Origin: Streptomyces longhuiensis
Lineage (GTDB): Bacteria; Actinomycetota; Actinomycetes; Streptomycetales; Streptomycetaceae
Length of the DNA stretch: 64,000 bases
Reading direction: 5' to 3'
Assembly: GCF_020616555.1 (NCBI RefSeq)
Contig: NZ_CP085173.1
Location: forward strand, 186,001 to 250,000
Within the stretch, counting starts at the first letter, position 1. Each line of letters begins with the position of its first letter. Below are positions 8,703-17,600 of the stretch, in pieces. Position numbers and translations under genes: made by a program. The notes under the pieces were generated by a model. The model saw only the letters and a list, made by a program, of their open reading frames with translations, made no database searches and was not told the origin of the DNA.

Positions 8703-9532
8703 GTGCTCCTCAACATGGGTCAGGGGACGTGGAGTTGGATTGTTCCGGACGGGCTGTGGGAGATCGCCAGGCCGTTGATTCCGGCGGATCGGGTGCGGCC
8801 GCAGGGTGGCGGAAAGCAGAACACGCCTGATGAGACGCTGTTCGCCGCGATCATCTACGTACTGGTCAGCGGTTGCGCCTGGCGGGCGTTGCCGCCCTGT
8901 TTTGGGGTGTCGAAGTCGACAGTGCACCGGCGGTTCATGATCTGGTCGAGAGCCGGTGTGTGGGGTCGACTGCACGAGGCGGTTGTGCACCGGCTGGACG
9001 ATGCCGGCCTCGTCGATGTCTCCCGTGTCGTGCTGGACTCCGCGCACGTGCGGGCAAAAAAGGGGGCGAACACGCAGGTCCGAGCCCCGTGGACCGGGGC
9101 AAGCCGGGTTCCAAGATGCACATCCTGTCGGACGCGAACGGACTGCCCATCATCGTCGGTCTCTCCGCCGCCAACGTCCACGACAGCCTCGCGTTGAAAC
9201 CCATGGTCGAGGGTCACCAAACGAGACATGACCCCTACCGCGGACGCTACTTCAAGCCACAACGCCTTCACGCAGACAAGGCCTACGACATCCCTCACCT
9301 GCGGCGATGGCTCTGGGGCAAGCACATCGGGGTCCGCATCGCCCGCAAGGGTGTCGAGTCCAGCGAACGATTAGGGCGCCGCAGGTGGGTGATCGAGCGG
9401 ACGATGTCGTGGCTGTCGGGCTACCGCAGACTCAGCCCCCGTTACGAGCGCCAACCCGCCAACTACCTGGCCTTTCTCGGCCTCGCCGCAGCCCTCTGCT
9501 GCTACAAACGGCTCCTCAAACTCACCATGTAG
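8703..9532 (+). CDS. IS5-family transposase, two frames joined by -1 frameshift (copy A)
   Basis: The first frame (GTG 8703, or ATG 8715) encodes the helix-turn-helix and first catalytic Asp block VVLDSAHVRAKKGA and would stop at 9197. The second frame continues from the heptamer at 9056-9062 as GGEHAGPSPVDRGKPGSKMH, then RLHADKAYDIPHLRRWLWG, and the Glu block WVIERTMSWLSGYRR, ending at 9532. Programmed -1 frameshifting is therefore needed to make the full DDE enzyme, as in other IS427-group elements. All catalytic blocks are present, so the element is probably active. Confidence 0.85.
9056..9062 (+). promoter_or_regulatory. -1 ribosomal frameshift heptamer A AAA AAG (copy A)
   Basis: In the zero frame the codons are GCA AAA AAG, an ideal slippery heptamer, followed by GGGGGCG. 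Moving back one base joins the two transposase frames exactly where family members have continuous homology. Confidence 0.7.
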
Positions 9533-9541
9533 GACAACGTC

Positions 9542-9901
9542 TTAGGGTTCGATGACGAGGCGTTCGATGAGGCCGTCGCGGAGTGTGAACTGGTAGCGCA
9601 GATCGATGGTGCCGCCGGGGAAGTTGCCCTCGAGGTGGTGGGTGGCGATGTAGCGGGTTGCGTCGGTCTGCTGGGCGTTGGTGAGGTGGATGGTGTAGGT
9701 GAATTCGGTGACCGATCGGTTGAGCCACGCCTCGATCACCTCGGTGCCAGCGTAGGTGTTGCCGTCGTCGATCACCGTGGCTTGGTCGGTGAACGCCGTG
9801 ATTGCGGTGGCGGTGTCGTGGGCGCGGTGCGCTTTCAGGTAGCGGGTGATGACCTCGGGCAGGGTGTCCGGGGCGCTGGTGCGGGGCTGGTTGTCGTACA
9901 T
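9542..9901 (-). CDS. SnoaL/NTF2-like nuclear transport factor 2 family protein
   Basis: A 119-residue alpha+beta cone-fold protein. ATG 9901 has AGGAG directly upstream and sits 25 bp after the SDR gene stop, so the two form an operon. The layout VITRYLKAHRAHDTATAITA, FTDQATVIDDGNTYAGTEVI, LEGNFPGGTIDLRYQFTLRD is typical of SnoaL-like small-molecule isomerases, hydrolases and stabilising partners. The TAA stop is itself the TTA target duplication of the adjacent IS element, so the insertion left the protein intact. Likely controlled by the divergent HxlR regulator upstream of the operon. Confidence 0.85.
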   Translation of the reverse strand: MYDNQPRTSAPDTLPEVITRYLKAHRAHDTATAITAFTDQATVIDDGNTYAGTEVIEAWLNRSVTEFTYTIHLTNAQQTDATRYIATHHLEGNFPGGTIDLRYQFTLRDGLIERLVIEP

Positions 9902-9926
9902 GACGCTCCTTGGGATGGTGGCGGGT

Positions 9927-10712
9927 TCAGACGGTGGGGGTGGTGCCGCCATCGATGACGTGTTCGGCGCCGACGATGGCCGAGGCACGGTCGGAGACCA
10001 GGAAGGCGACCAACTCGGCGACCTCCTCGGGCCGGTTGGGACGGCCCAGCGGGATGCCGCCCAGGGAATCCATGAGCCGGCCCAGCGCCGCTTCCTGGGT
10101 GATATCTGCGTCGTGGGCGATCCGGGTGACGAGGTTGTCGGCGGCCGAGGTCTGCACGAAGCCGGGCGACACGGTGTTGACGCGGACGCCGTGCGGGGCG
10201 ACCTCGTTGGCCAGGCCCTTGCTGTAGGTGGTCAGGGCAGCCTTGGCGGCGGCATAGGCCAGAGTGCCGTTCCACAGCGGCATGCGGCGCTGGATCGAGG
10301 TGACGTGCACGACGACGCCCTTGCCCGCGGTGATCATGTGCGGCAGGAGCGCCCGGTCCAGTCGGACGGCGGCCAGGAGGTTCGTATTGAGTTCCCTGGC
10401 CCAGTCGTCCTCGCCGAGTGCCGCGAACCCTCCGGCCGGCGCTTCGGACCCGCCGAGGGTGTTGACCAGGATGTCGACGCCTCCCACGCGGGCCTCCACC
10501 TCGGCGACTACATGGGCCGCGCCCTGGGCGGTGGACAGGTCGGCGGCGATGAACGCCTTCTCCCCGACGTCGTCGGGGCGGCTGCGGGCGGTGACCAGTA
10601 CGGTAGCGCCGGCCTGGGTGAGCCGTCGGGCGATGGCGGCTCCGGTGCCCTTGGTGCCGCCGGTGACCAGAGCACGCCGGCCTTCGAGGGATTCACTGAT
10701 GGATGCGCTCAC
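9927..10712 (-). CDS. SDR-family NAD(P)-dependent oxidoreductase
   Basis: A 261-residue classical short-chain dehydrogenase. It has the cofactor motif [12 protein letters not shown] near residue 18, the NxGG-type NTLGGSEAP, a catalytic Ser in [12 protein letters not shown], the [14 protein letters not shown] catalytic Tyr-Lys, and PGFVQT after it. The start ATG 10712 lies 50 bp from a palindromic operator shared with the divergent HxlR gene. It is first in a two-gene unit with a SnoaL-like protein. SDR plus SnoaL plus HxlR sets usually respond to reactive aldehydes or quinones; that role is inference. Confidence 0.9.
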   Translation of the reverse strand: MSASISESLEGRRALVTGGTKGTGAAIARRLTQAGATVLVTARSRPDDVGEKAFIAADLSTAQGAAHVVAEVEARVGGVDILVNTLGGSEAPAGGFAALGEDDWARELNTNLLAAVRLDRALLPHMITAGKGVVVHVTSIQRRMPLWNGTLAYAAAKAALTTYSKGLANEVAPHGVRVNTVSPGFVQTSAADNLVTRIAHDADITQEAALGRLMDSLGGIPLGRPNRPEEVAELVAFLVSDRASAIVGAEHVIDGGTTPTV

Positions 10713-10760
10713 GGTGTGCTCCGTTCCCGGGCGCGGGCGCAGAAGGCACCGCTCCCGTCA

Positions 10761-10810
10761 TTACTGCTAACTGCTAAAATAGAAGCCACTAACTTCGACT
10801 TTAGCAGTAA
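10761..10810. promoter_or_regulatory. Palindromic operator between SDR operon and hxlR-type gene
   Basis: TTACTGCTAA at 10761-10770 is the exact inverse of TTAGCAGTAA at 10801-10810. A second CTGCTAAA at 10771-10778 also inverts to TTTAGCAG at 10800-10807. The AT-rich 50 bp sits between two divergent starts, as expected for an HxlR-family dimer site. Confidence 0.65.
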
Positions 10811-10818
10811 CTGAGGAG

Positions 10819-11334
10819 ATGGTCGCCGTGGCAAGCCGGATCAGGCTGGAGGACCGGGAGTGCCCGCTGTCCACGACGGTGGAGCACGTCGGCGAGTGGT
10901 GGACGCTGCTGATCCTCCACGACGCCTTCGACGGCTACACACGCTTCGACCAGTTCCAGGAAAGCCTGGGCATCTCGTCCAGCATGCTCACCACCCGGCT
11001 GAAGTCCCTCGTCGCGGACGGGCTCCTGGAGCGCCGGCCCTACCAGACCAACCCCGTTCGCCACGAGTACGTCCTCACCGAACTCGGGCACTCCCTGCGA
11101 CCGGTGATCGTCGCCCTGGCCGCGTGGGGCAACTCCCGCCTCACACCGGCCGAACGCAGCATGATCCTCATCGACGCCCACAATGGCGAGGAAGTCGAGC
11201 CCGTCGTCGTCGACGCCAAGACCGGCCGCCGACTCGACGACAGCGACACCTACGTCTTCACCGCAGGCCCCGCAGCCAGCGACGCCATGCGCCACCGTTA
11301 CGCGACACGACCGGCCGCCCCCGCGGAGGCGTAG
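10819..11334 (+). CDS. HxlR-family winged-helix transcriptional regulator
   Basis: A 171-residue regulator. The conserved Cys near the N-terminus in LEDRECPLSTTVEHVGEWWT and the winged helix LILHDAFDGYTRFDQFQESL, ISSSMLTTRLKSLVADGLLE, RRPYQTNPVRHEYVLTELG define the HxlR family, where that Cys often senses electrophiles. GAGGAG at 10813-10818 abuts ATG 10819; a GTG four codons later is an alternative. It is divergent from the SDR/SnoaL operon and probably represses both directions through the palindrome between them. Confidence 0.9.
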   Translation: MVAVASRIRLEDRECPLSTTVEHVGEWWTLLILHDAFDGYTRFDQFQESLGISSSMLTTRLKSLVADGLLERRPYQTNPVRHEYVLTELGHSLRPVIVALAAWGNSRLTPAERSMILIDAHNGEEVEPVVVDAKTGRRLDDSDTYVFTAGPAASDAMRHRYATRPAAPAEA

Positions 11335-11575
11335 GACTGCCCTGAACAAGCCTCGGAAAGCCCTGATCCGAGCCGGAACGTACAGGTTGTACCTGATCGA
11401 CCAGGCGCCCAGGCTCGCCGCCGACACCTCCCAGACCCATCGCGCCGATTCATCGAGAACTGGATCAAGTGAGGCGAGGAGCAATGCCGGTCGTTCTCAA
11501 GAATCGCCATCAAGAACGCCTTCGGCAAGCAACTTCTCGCTCTGCTGAAGCAGCGAAGCAGCCTGCCAGCCCAGT

Positions 11576-12025
11576 GAAGACCTCGCCGAAGCAGTTGACG
11601 CCAGCTTCCGCGAGCACCCAGATGCCGAGATGCTCCTGAGTTTCCCGGACGTCGGCGTCCAACTCGCGGCACGAGTTCTCGCCGAGACCGGCGACGACCG
11701 CAGGCGCTTCTCCGACGCCCGCGGACTGAAGGCATACGCCGGATCCGCGCCGATCTCCCGCGCCTCTGGCAAGAGGCACTATGTCGGACGCCGCGTGGTA
11801 AAGAGCAATCGCCTCCACCACGCCGGCTACCTCTGGGCCTTCTCCTCCCTGCGCTCATCACCCGGCGCGCAGTCCCACTACCGCCACCGGCGGGATATCG
11901 ACGACTGGCACGCGCAAGCTCAACGGCACCTGTTCAACCGCCTGCTCGGGCAGCTGTTCCACTGTCTCCAGGAGCGAGTCCTCTTCGACGAGGAACGTGC
12001 ATTCGCTCCGCCCTCGCACTCATGA
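11576..12025 (+). pseudogene. IS110-family transposase, C-terminal fragment
   Basis: From about 11576 the frame reads EDLAEAVDASFREHPDAEML, LSFPDVGVQLAARVLAETGD, GLKAYAGSAPISRASGKRH and AGYLWAFSSLRSSPGAQSHY, the Transposase_20 domain of IS110-family recombinases, and stops at 12025. An upstream in-frame TGA and loss of the DEDD half show that only the C-terminal third remains. Confidence 0.7.
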
Positions 12026-12187
12026 TTGGCAGCTGCTACTTGACTTCTTCGGATCCCGAGATGTCTATCGGGACACGCCCACCGTTTCGGTGACAGCACG
12101 CACCGCTTCAGGCAGCAGTCGGCAGATCAAACGCAAGGCATCAGGGCCAGTCGTATCGCGGGCCAGACCACCGCCCAAGGCGGCACC

Positions 12188-12356
12188 CCAACATCCTCAC
12201 AGCGGCCTCTACGGGGAGGCAGGCGACGATGTCGACGCGCTCGTCGCCGATGAGCCGGCGGCCCAGGTCCGCCAGCACGGTGCGCGTGACGTCTTCGGCC
12301 CGCTCCCCGGTGGGATACGCGCCTTCGTAGCGGATTCTTTCCCACCATATGCTGAA
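12188..12356 (-). pseudogene. DUF2267 protein fragment
   Basis: The minus strand reads IWWERIRYEGAYPTGERAED, VTRTVLADLGRRLIGDERVD and CLPVEAAVRML, the N-terminal repeat of DUF2267 proteins. There is no usable start (an ATA replaces the expected Met) and homology ends after one repeat. It lies in a short graveyard of stress-related genes. Confidence 0.45.
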
Positions 12357-12507
12357 ACGTCATGCCGGACCGGGCAGCGGCCGATTCACGGAGGGAAGCA
12401 TCGGAGGGTGGTTGCCTTTCTCATTCAAGGGCGTCTTCGCCGGCAGGGTGGGCCAACGTTGGCCGGCCCGCCCAGCTGATTTGCGTGAGCGGCGCACGCT
12501 CACGGGC

Positions 12508-12888
12508 TTAGGTGTGCTCGGGATGGCCGAAGAGGAGGTCGTGGCCCGGGGGCAGTTGGAGCAGGATGCGGTGGGCGAGGTCCTCGCCGGGGGCGTCGGC
12601 GGTCACGCTCAGTACGGCACTGACGTCCCAGGCCGCAGTCTGCTCCGTGGCTCCCTCGATCCACGCCGCGGTCGCTCGCACGAACCGCTCGGTCGAGAGC
12701 GGCTCGGTGGCCTGCAGCGGGTTGAGAAGAATCACGGCGAAGGTATCCGGGAGCCTAGCGGCCCGCTCCGCCCCCACCAGATGTGCGCCCAGCAGGGCCA
12801 GAACGGTGCGTGCGGAGCGTTCGGCTTTCTGGGGTGTGGCGTACTTGCCGCGTTCCTGCACGTGGCCGAGGATTGCTTCCCATCGCAT
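12508..12888 (-). CDS. DUF2267 domain protein
   Basis: A 126-residue protein of the DUF2267 family: MRWEAILGHVQERGKYATPQ, AERSARTVLALLGAHLVGAE and ARLPDTFAVILLNPLQATEP form the first helical repeat and LSTERFVRATAAWIEGATEQ with HRILLQLPPGHDLLFGHPE the second. AAGGAG lies 11 bp before ATG 12888; GTG 12894 is also possible and better spaced. Family members are often encoded beside Hsp20 and general-stress genes in Streptomyces, and remnants of both lie nearby. Molecular function is unknown. Confidence 0.75.
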   Translation of the reverse strand: MRWEAILGHVQERGKYATPQKAERSARTVLALLGAHLVGAERAARLPDTFAVILLNPLQATEPLSTERFVRATAAWIEGATEQTAAWDVSAVLSVTADAPGEDLAHRILLQLPPGHDLLFGHPEHT

Positions 12889-13001
12889 GGCCACCACTGC
12901 TCCTTCTGCATCGTTGCCCGAAGGACGGAGTGCGGAGGACGGGGCCGGAAGGGGAGGTCGATGCCCGTCCTCCGCCGTAGGTACGGTCGGGAGTTGGCTC
13001 C

Positions 13002-13105
13002 TCAGCCACTGATCTGCTTGTGGTTGGACTCCCCGCCGATTGCGATCTTGCGAGGCTTGGCGCGCTCGGCGATCGGGATGCGCAGCGTCAGCACCCCTGC
13101 CATCG
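13002..13105 (-). pseudogene. Hsp20/alpha-crystallin C-terminal fragment
   Basis: The frame ending in TGA at 13002 reads GVLTLRIPIAERAKPRKIAI, the end of the alpha-crystallin domain including the I-x-I-type tail of actinobacterial Hsp20 chaperones. Upstream homology is lost after about 34 residues, so most of the chaperone is missing. Confidence 0.55.
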
Positions 13106-13433
13106 CCGCGAAACTGCGTAAGTGGGGAAGCGCACTGAACGACCGGGCAGCCGCCGCCTACAACGAACGATGGCGAACCGACCAAGAACTGACACAACGG
13201 CACAGGCGTCGGGCCTGAAAGGCCCTTGGCCCAGCACCGTCGGCACCACCCGGCGGTCATACAGCCCGCTCCGCCGACCGACGTCGCCATCGCCGTCGTC
13301 ATCAAACCGGCATGTGCCGTTGCGGAGGCTGGGGCTGCCCATACCGCACGCTCTGGGGTCTGTAGACGGTCGGAGACGGGCCGAACAGTGTGGACGCAGT
13401 GATAACGGCTCGCACGAGAATTGGGAGAGGAAC
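13106..13433. other. No intact gene
   Basis: A plus-strand frame ending at 13218 has a coding-like tail (KLRKWGSALNDRAAAAYNER) but no ribosome site and no recognised family. The remaining bases show nothing. Confidence 0.3.
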
Positions 13434-13799
13434 ATGACGGACACCAGTAACGAGCCTGAGCAGCCTGCGGCCGTGCTCTTCGATGTGGACGGGACACTGA
13501 TGGACACCGTCTATCTGCATACGGTGGCGTGGTGGGAGGCCCTTCGCCAGGCAGGCCATCGGATCGGCATGACCCGGATCCACCGGTGCATCGGCATGGG
13601 GAGCGATCACCTGCTGGAAACGCTCCTGGGGAAGGACCCGGACCCCACCGGCGACGACAGGATCTGCGCGTCGCACGACGCGCTCTACGGGCAGCCGGGC
13701 GCAGGCATGCTGCAATGCCCTGCTGGCCGGAGAACTGCACGCGCCCGCGCCGGTCGCGCGCCCCGGCGCGGATCGTTCACGGCCTCGCCTCCGTCGTAG
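13434..13799 (+). pseudogene. HAD-family phosphatase, truncated
   Basis: ATG 13434 follows GAGAGG and opens a beta-phosphoglucomutase/phosphatase-like HAD protein: AAVLFDVDGTLMDTVYLHTV carries the nucleophile motif DxDGT, and the cap begins WWEALRQAGHRIGMTRIHRC. After DDRICASHDALYGQ the frame loses homology and runs through low-complexity Arg-rich sequence to a stop, so motifs II to IV are absent. A deletion or frameshift near 13700 is likely. Confidence 0.6.
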
Positions 13800-13956
13800 C
13801 GGGCAGCGGAGTGCCAACTCCTTGAGCAGCCCGGTGCCGGCGCGAGTCCATCACACGAGCCCATCCCAGTCGACCGCTCCGGCGGCACCATGCTTCCCGC
13901 GGGACTGGGGATCAGCCAGCCCTTCGCCATACGGCTCTGCGGACGACGGATCGGGT

Positions 13957-14523
13957 TTAATCGGTTATGTACCAATTGCTCTTGAGGTACTCCAGGGTGC
14001 TGCTGCCGAGCTCGCTCTCGGAGAAGGTGACGGAGGCCCTGATCGCTTCGGTTGGGATCTCGACCTTGTCGGGGGCCAGCACAGCGACGTGCTGCGGATC
14101 GACCGTCGCGGTTCGCAGGGCCTTCTTCTGCGCGGGCGAGATCATCTGGAACGTGACGACGAACGTCGACGTGCACGGGCCGAACCCCTGGTCCTCTGCC
14201 TGCTTCGCGGCGGGCCCGGCCACTTCGCAGACAGTGTTGATGTCCTCGCGGCCCACAGCATGGAGGTACTGCTCGTACCGCTGGATCGCGCCCTCCTTCG
14301 TCCTGAGCGCGGGCTGGTCCCCGGTCGGCTCGGCCGACGGCTTCTCGGTCCGAGGGGACGAGGACGGTGTGGTCGACGGTTCATCGGGCCGTGCCGATTC
14401 GGACGACTGCGAAGCCTTAGCGGCCGTGGAGGTGTCTTCTTCCGACTTCTCCGGACCACACGCACACGCCGCCAGCGCCACGCAAGTCGATACCCCCACG
14501 CTCACCAGCGTCCGAACTCGCAT
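13957..14523 (-). CDS. Secreted lipoprotein, unknown function
   Basis: A 188-residue precursor. ATG 14523 (MRVRTLVSVGVSTCVALAAC) gives a signal peptide ending in the lipobox LAAC, then a Ser/Thr/Pro-rich linker rich in Glu and Pro for about 55 residues. The folded part begins near ALRTKEGAIQRYEQYLHAVG and resembles small DUF4878-like or NTF2-like exported domains (EDINTVCEVAGPAAKQ). A GAGGGGG site precedes the start. No neighbour is on the same strand. Membrane-anchored role unknown. Confidence 0.75.
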   Translation of the reverse strand: MRVRTLVSVGVSTCVALAACACGPEKSEEDTSTAAKASQSSESARPDEPSTTPSSSPRTEKPSAEPTGDQPALRTKEGAIQRYEQYLHAVGREDINTVCEVAGPAAKQAEDQGFGPCTSTFVVTFQMISPAQKKALRTATVDPQHVAVLAPDKVEIPTEAIRASVTFSESELGSSTLEYLKSNWYITD

Positions 14524-14926
14524 CCAGTCCCCCTCAGCAACAGTCGGCAACAAAGGAGGACACGCGAGATCTGGGGGAACGGTTCCTGAGCCGGTCCGTA
14601 TGACATTCCATCGTGGTCGCCCCAGCTGGCACCGAGTCGTTTCACGTCATGAACTCCGAGCAGAGCCAGAATTCGGGATCGGCATCAACGTCCTCGGCCC
14701 GTTCCGCGGTTTGTCCGGCAGCCGTCGTACTGCTCCTACAGCGTTCTCACCCGCCGAACCCGAGCCAGGCGACGGACAGTCCCTGCCGGTTCCAGTCCTG
14801 CGGGTTGAGGGCGGACGGCCACCGCCGTCGTTGCCGGTCGCAAGCGGTACAACCTTCTCCCCTTCAAGATCGTCTGCTTGTCGAGGAGTTGGAGCGTCCG
14901 GCTCCCCGACACTCTTGGGGGATGCA

Positions 14927-16267
14927 ATGCACAGAGTCTCCGTCGGCCGCGCCCTGCGGCTGGGAGCGTGCGGTACCGCGGTCGCGGGCCTGTTCGTGAT
15001 CGGCCTGGGAGCTGCGACTGCAGCGGCCTCCGACACGCTGTGGATCCAGTCGCCGTACGAGCTGAACGTGCCGCTCGGCGTCGACGGCGGCGAAGCCCCG
15101 GCCCGCTCGCTCGACCTCGGGCTCTACCACGACAACAGTAACGTCTCGGTCACCGACGGGCGGTTGACGCTCGATGTCTCCGGGCTCGCCGGAGTGGCTG
15201 ACATCATCTGGCCGGCGAACTGTACGCCCGAGGGCACCGTCGCGGTGTGCACAGTCGACGGCCAGATCCCGGTGACCAACGTCGACGCCGTGCACCTGGG
15301 GATCCGGGCCGCCACCGGCGCGCTGAAGGGCGCGCAGGGCACTGTCTCGTACACGGCTACGGCCACCACGCCGTCCGGCACGATGAAGTCGCCGCAGGGT
15401 TTCAGCACCACGGTGACGGTGGCGTCGGGCCCGGACCTCGCACTCAACGACCCCGGCAAGGCGGAGGGCGTGCAGCCGGGCGCCAACCTTCCGCGGCCGG
15501 TCAGCGTGACCAACGAGGGCAACGAGACGGCGCACGGCTACACCCTGAAGATGAGCGCCTCCTACGGCCTGGACTTCGTCACCTCATACCCGCAGTGCAC
15601 GTACCGCAAGGACGAGGGCGGTGGCGAGTACGCGCCGATGACGCATGCCACGTGCACCTTCGACGACGAGATCGCCCCGGGAGCCCGCGTGGAGCTGCCC
15701 GAGCAACTGGTGTTCTCCGTCAACGACAAGGCGCTGTACGAACGGCTCGATCTCAGCGTGGACCCGGCGGGCGGCGTCACCGACATCGACAGCGGCGACA
15801 ATTACGTGGCGCAGGCAGTACTCGCCGACAACACGGCAGACTTCGCGGTGCGCGGCACCAACGTCATGGGGAGCGCCGGCGAGACGGTCACTGCCGAGGT
15901 CCGGTTCCAAAACAAGGGCCCCGCCTGGTTCGGCAACCTGGGCTCCGGCGACCCGGCCGCAGTCGTCGAATTCCGTGTACCGCAGGGAACGACCGTCTCC
16001 GACGCCCCCACGGAGTGCCGCCCGCGCACGCTGACCGGCGGCTACTACCCGAACCGGGTGGGAGCCCCGCGCTACGACTGCAACCTGCCGTACTGGGTGT
16101 CGGAGAACACCGAGCGGGCCTTCGCCTTCCAGCTGCGCGTGGACACCGTGGTGCAGGACGCCACCGGACCGGTCGAGGTGCGTCCCGTCTTCGGGGAGTT
16201 CGCCTTCGACCCGGAGACGAAGAACAACTCCGCGAAGGTCGTGGTGAACGCCACGCCGAAGGCCTGA
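14927..16267 (+). CDS. Secreted surface protein with DUF11-like Ig repeats
   Basis: A 446-residue precursor starting at ATG 14927 behind a GGGGG run. The signal peptide is LGACGTAVAGLFVIGLGAAT then AAASDTLW. At least three beta-sandwich units follow, each with the pattern PDLALNDPGKAEGVQPGANL or ADFAVRGTNVMGSAGETVTA, typical of DUF11/CARDB-like repeats that pair xDLA openings with NxG turns. Paired Cys are spread through the later repeats (CTYRKDEG, CTFDDE, CRPRTL, CNLPYW). There is no LPXTG sorting signal, so it is probably released. Confidence 0.75.
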   Translation: MHRVSVGRALRLGACGTAVAGLFVIGLGAATAAASDTLWIQSPYELNVPLGVDGGEAPARSLDLGLYHDNSNVSVTDGRLTLDVSGLAGVADIIWPANCTPEGTVAVCTVDGQIPVTNVDAVHLGIRAATGALKGAQGTVSYTATATTPSGTMKSPQGFSTTVTVASGPDLALNDPGKAEGVQPGANLPRPVSVTNEGNETAHGYTLKMSASYGLDFVTSYPQCTYRKDEGGGEYAPMTHATCTFDDEIAPGARVELPEQLVFSVNDKALYERLDLSVDPAGGVTDIDSGDNYVAQAVLADNTADFAVRGTNVMGSAGETVTAEVRFQNKGPAWFGNLGSGDPAAVVEFRVPQGTTVSDAPTECRPRTLTGGYYPNRVGAPRYDCNLPYWVSENTERAFAFQLRVDTVVQDATGPVEVRPVFGEFAFDPETKNNSAKVVVNATPKA

Positions 16268-16829
16268 CACTGCCCGCCTCGGGCCCGGCCCCCTAACGGA
16301 CCGTTCGTGAACCTCGACGGGCTCACGGACAGGGGCAAATGCTGCGGATGAAGCAGCGCTGAGATGAACATCACCTGGACCGGCCGCCCGAGGCACAGCG
16401 AATCGCACGACACCGACGGTGACCGGCCGCACCGACCTGTGGCGCGAGCAACAATTCCTGGCACTCGGCGTCTTCGGCAGGCCTTGACTTGCCGAAGGCG
16501 CCGACCCGACCCTGCAGCTCAACCGGAGAGACCAGCGGAGACCAACTCTCCTGACCACCCGGAACCCAGCCGTTCGAACAGGCCGGGTGTTCCCCGTTCA
16601 TGGATTTCCTGCCAACGTGACGAAAAATGCGTCGAGTTGAGCGCAGGGGCGTCCGGCAGACGGTCCCGACCGCCGAAAGTCGGGACCGCTCGGTACGGCA
16701 TCGCGCCTCTGCAAAGTCACAGTCGGCGGCCCATCTGGGGGAAGAGAGCCAGCCAGGCGGTCACGGGCATTCGTATGCGCGCTGCGTGCCCTGTGTCCGT
16801 CCGAGCTCCGGTGCCGACCGGCTGTTGGG
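16268..16829. other. No gene seen
   Basis: Open frames here are arginine- or proline-rich shadows without ribosome sites. No repeats or hairpins beyond background were noticed. Confidence 0.4.
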
Positions 16830-17600
16830 CTACTTCAAGGCGGCGCTATCCCCAGTGGCGGTCACTGCGCTGGTGGTGCTCGTACCAGCGAATTTCCAGC
16901 GCCAGGTACCTGCGGAATTCGCAGTGACCGTCGTCTTCAGCTTGCCCGTGCTGTCGGTGGTCACGGTCTTGACGGTGGAGTACGTCGAGGCGCCTGACTT
17001 CTTGAACTGCAGGGCGACGCGCTGGGCGCTGTAGCCGGCGTAGACGTTCGTGTTCCAGTTGGCCCGCGTCAGGGTGCCGGTCACGGTCAGGGGGCGCCCC
17101 TTGACCACGGGTTCAGGGCTCGCCTGGGTGGCGGTCAGCTTGGCGTAGCGCTTCACCTTGACCGACTTGCTGGTGTCGAGCGTGTAGAAGTCGTGGTCGT
17201 TGGCCGCGGCCTCGGCGTCGAGGTGCCAGGTGCCAGCGTTGCTGTTCTTGAGGTCGGAATAGTCGTCGGTGTCGTTCGCGTCCAGGGTGTACGTCCAAGT
17301 GCACTTCATCGTCGTGGACGAGGGCCGGGTGCACGAGGCGGAGTCGGGGAAGGCGATGCGGCCGTCGGGGCTGACCAGCTTGCCTCCGTAGATGCCGCTG
17401 ATTCCGGAGCCGTCCTTGGCCGTCGCGACGACAGTCAGGGACTGAGCGGCGCTGACGCCGATGTTCACGGTGGTCTTGCTGAACGTCACGGACGTGAAAG
17501 TGGTGTCGCCCTTGTGGCTGTCCGCCTGCGCGGCGGGGGCGAGAACGGTGAGCAGCGCCAGGGTGCCGCCTGCGGCGGTGGCGGCCGTTCGGATTCGCAT
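16830..17600 (-). CDS. Secreted beta-sandwich protein, unknown function
   Basis: A 256-residue precursor. ATG 17600 is preceded by GGAGA and begins a signal peptide MRIRTAATAAGGTLALLTVL ending at APAAQADS. Mature sequence has two beta-rich parts: one with ISGIYGGKLVSPDGRIAFPD and paired Cys (CTRPSS, CTWTYTL), and a C-terminal one with GRPLTVTGTLTRANWNTNVY and STVKTVTTDSTGKLKTTVTA, resembling the Ig-like domains found in Streptomyces exported proteins. It ends GDSAALK with no anchor. Confidence 0.75.
   Translation of the reverse strand: MRIRTAATAAGGTLALLTVLAPAAQADSHKGDTTFTSVTFSKTTVNIGVSAAQSLTVVATAKDGSGISGIYGGKLVSPDGRIAFPDSASCTRPSSTTMKCTWTYTLDANDTDDYSDLKNSNAGTWHLDAEAAANDHDFYTLDTSKSVKVKRYAKLTATQASPEPVVKGRPLTVTGTLTRANWNTNVYAGYSAQRVALQFKKSGASTYSTVKTVTTDSTGKLKTTVTANSAGTWRWKFAGTSTTSAVTATGDSAALK

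Larger units (their letters stand above)
8674..9541 (+). mobile_element. IS5-family (IS427-type) element, intact copy A
   Basis: An 868-bp element with terminal inverted repeats (GACGGTGTCCTACATGGTGAG at the left, its near-perfect inverse ending at 9541) and TTA target duplications at 8671-8673 and 9542-9544. Its coding part is identical in encoded protein to copy B at 36391-37258; the one difference I see is in the left repeat (G at 8677, C at 36394). Confidence 0.9.
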
